A DNA stretch of 14,388 bases, taken from NCBI GenBank assembly GCA_946478645.1, contig CAMLCW010000096.1, positions 1-14,388 on the forward strand, in the 5' to 3' direction. Of the stretch, positions 13,856 through 14,388 are shown piece by piece. The first letter of the stretch is position 1; the number at the start of each line of letters is the position of its first letter. Made by a program: the position numbers and the translations under genes. This DNA comes from an uncultured Variovorax sp. GTDB lineage: Bacteria; Pseudomonadota; Gammaproteobacteria; Burkholderiales; Burkholderiaceae. The notes beneath the pieces are model-generated. The model was given only the letters and a program-made list of their open reading frames with translations, was not told where the DNA came from and did not search any database.

Positions 13856-14388
13856 ATGGTTCTGGAAATCCTCTTCAATGGCATCTTCCTTGGTGCCATC
13901 TACGCGCTCTTCGCCGTGCCGATGAGCGTGATCTGGGTCACGACCGACGTGATCGACGTGTCCATCGGCGCCTATGCGGTGGTCGCGGGCGTCACCGTGG
14001 CGGCCTTCGGGCTGCCGTGGGGGCCCGTGGCCGGACTCGCTGCGGCACTGGCCCTGGGCTGCATCACCGGCTCGGTGTTCCTGGGCTTCCATGCGCTGCG
14101 CTTCATGCGCGACGCCATGCCCATCGTGCTGGCGACCTTCGCCTTCATGCTGCTGGTGGAATCGGCCATCCTGGTCGTGGTGGGCACCGACAACCAGTTC
14201 GTCGATCGCATGAGCGGCAACCTGAGCGTCGTGGGCGCGGTGCTCAGTGTGCAGGGCATGTTCAACCTTGCACTGAGCGTGGTGCTGATGCTGCTGCTCA
14301 GCGCGGTGCTCAAGTGGTCGCCGGCCGGCCTTCGCATGCGTGCCTGCGCGATCTCGTCGAAGGGCGCTTCGCTGGTGGGCATTCCGGT
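13856..14388 (+). CDS. LivH-like ABC transporter permease (HAAT family), 3' end off window
   Basis: The open frame runs from an ATG at 13856, preceded by GAGGAAA overlapping the previous stop, to the window edge: 177 complete codons and no stop. It encodes a very hydrophobic protein whose N-terminus EILFNGIFLGAIYALFAVPM matches branched-chain amino-acid-type permeases of the LivH group. These form the inner-membrane channel with LivM, two ATPases and a periplasmic binding protein. About five membrane segments are visible. The family's NFAHG-type loop after the second segment is replaced by IDVSIGAY (34-41), so the cargo is probably not a plain branched-chain amino acid. It forms a tight operon with the glycuronyl hydrolase, 9 bp apart, which hints at a glycoside or sugar-acid cargo. 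The remaining transporter genes should lie just to the right. Confidence 0.85.
   Translation, partial: MVLEILFNGIFLGAIYALFAVPMSVIWVTTDVIDVSIGAYAVVAGVTVAAFGLPWGPVAGLAAALALGCITGSVFLGFHALRFMRDAMPIVLATFAFMLLVESAILVVVGTDNQFVDRMSGNLSVVGAVLSVQGMFNLALSVVLMLLLSAVLKWSPAGLRMRACAISSKGASLVGIP

Noticed and set aside
12620..14092. A 490-codon minus-strand frame over the hydrolase and permease genes
   Set aside because: It is antisense to two genes with clear family motifs and reads as Arg/His/Gly/Val-rich shadow sequence without a domain.
1..14388. Mobile elements, CRISPR arrays, tRNA or rRNA genes, toxin-antitoxin or phage genes
   Set aside because: I looked for transposase motifs, terminal repeats, regularly spaced direct repeats and tRNA-like folds and saw none that hold up; composition is uniform across the window.

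Overview
The window is a very GC-rich, densely packed stretch of bacterial chromosome. Codon use (G/C at almost every third position), fused indolepyruvate:ferredoxin oxidoreductase, CaiB-type racemase plus acyl-CoA dehydrogenase operons, HAAT-type permeases and Lys/Ala/Pro-rich tails all fit a soil or rhizosphere betaproteobacterium of the Burkholderiales, most likely Comamonadaceae (Variovorax-like). This placement is inferred from gene content and style; there is no rRNA or other phylogenetic marker in view. I see no insertion sequence, phage, CRISPR array, tRNA or rRNA.

Left block (1-4761). A clear intrinsic terminator (17-56) closes an operon lying off the left edge. It is followed immediately by a two-gene pair: an AAC(3)-I-like aminoglycoside N-acetyltransferase and a PhyH-like Fe(II)/2-oxoglutarate dioxygenase, sharing a 4-bp ATGA stop/start overlap. 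A TauE/SafE-type permease runs the opposite way. Divergent from it is a translationally coupled set: a TetR repressor (TTG start), a GT1/MurG-fold glycosyltransferase (ATGA overlap) and a small DUF1801 protein. The 231-bp TauE/TetR gap carries a 24-bp imperfect palindrome and a 13-bp direct repeat that look like the TetR operator.

Middle block (4772-9031), all on the minus strand. In transcription order it holds an alpha-methylacyl-CoA racemase-like CaiB/BaiF protein, an acyl-CoA dehydrogenase, a second TetR regulator (overlapping the dehydrogenase by 14 bp), an alpha/beta hydrolase and a small orphan hypothetical protein. The first three look like a self-regulated acyl-CoA catabolic operon. 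Its convergent end with the DUF1801 gene is marked by a 16-nt hairpin that contains both stop codons.

Right block (9240-14388), plus strand. A 1159-residue fused indolepyruvate ferredoxin oxidoreductase (2-oxoacid to acyl-CoA) is transcribed divergently from the racemase operon across a 208-bp gap with two inverted repeats. After a hairpin come a GH88/GH105-like unsaturated glycuronyl hydrolase and, 9 bp later, the start of a LivH-like ABC permease that runs off the right edge. That pair suggests an uptake-and-hydrolysis system for an unusual glycoside, with a permease whose first conserved loop departs from the amino-acid LivH pattern.

There is no gene-free stretch longer than about 300 bp; the largest gaps are 2112-2342 and 9032-9239, both divergent promoter regions. 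No wholly new defence or mobile system is visible. The best leads are the resistance-like left block, the TetR operator, and the hydrolase/permease operon.
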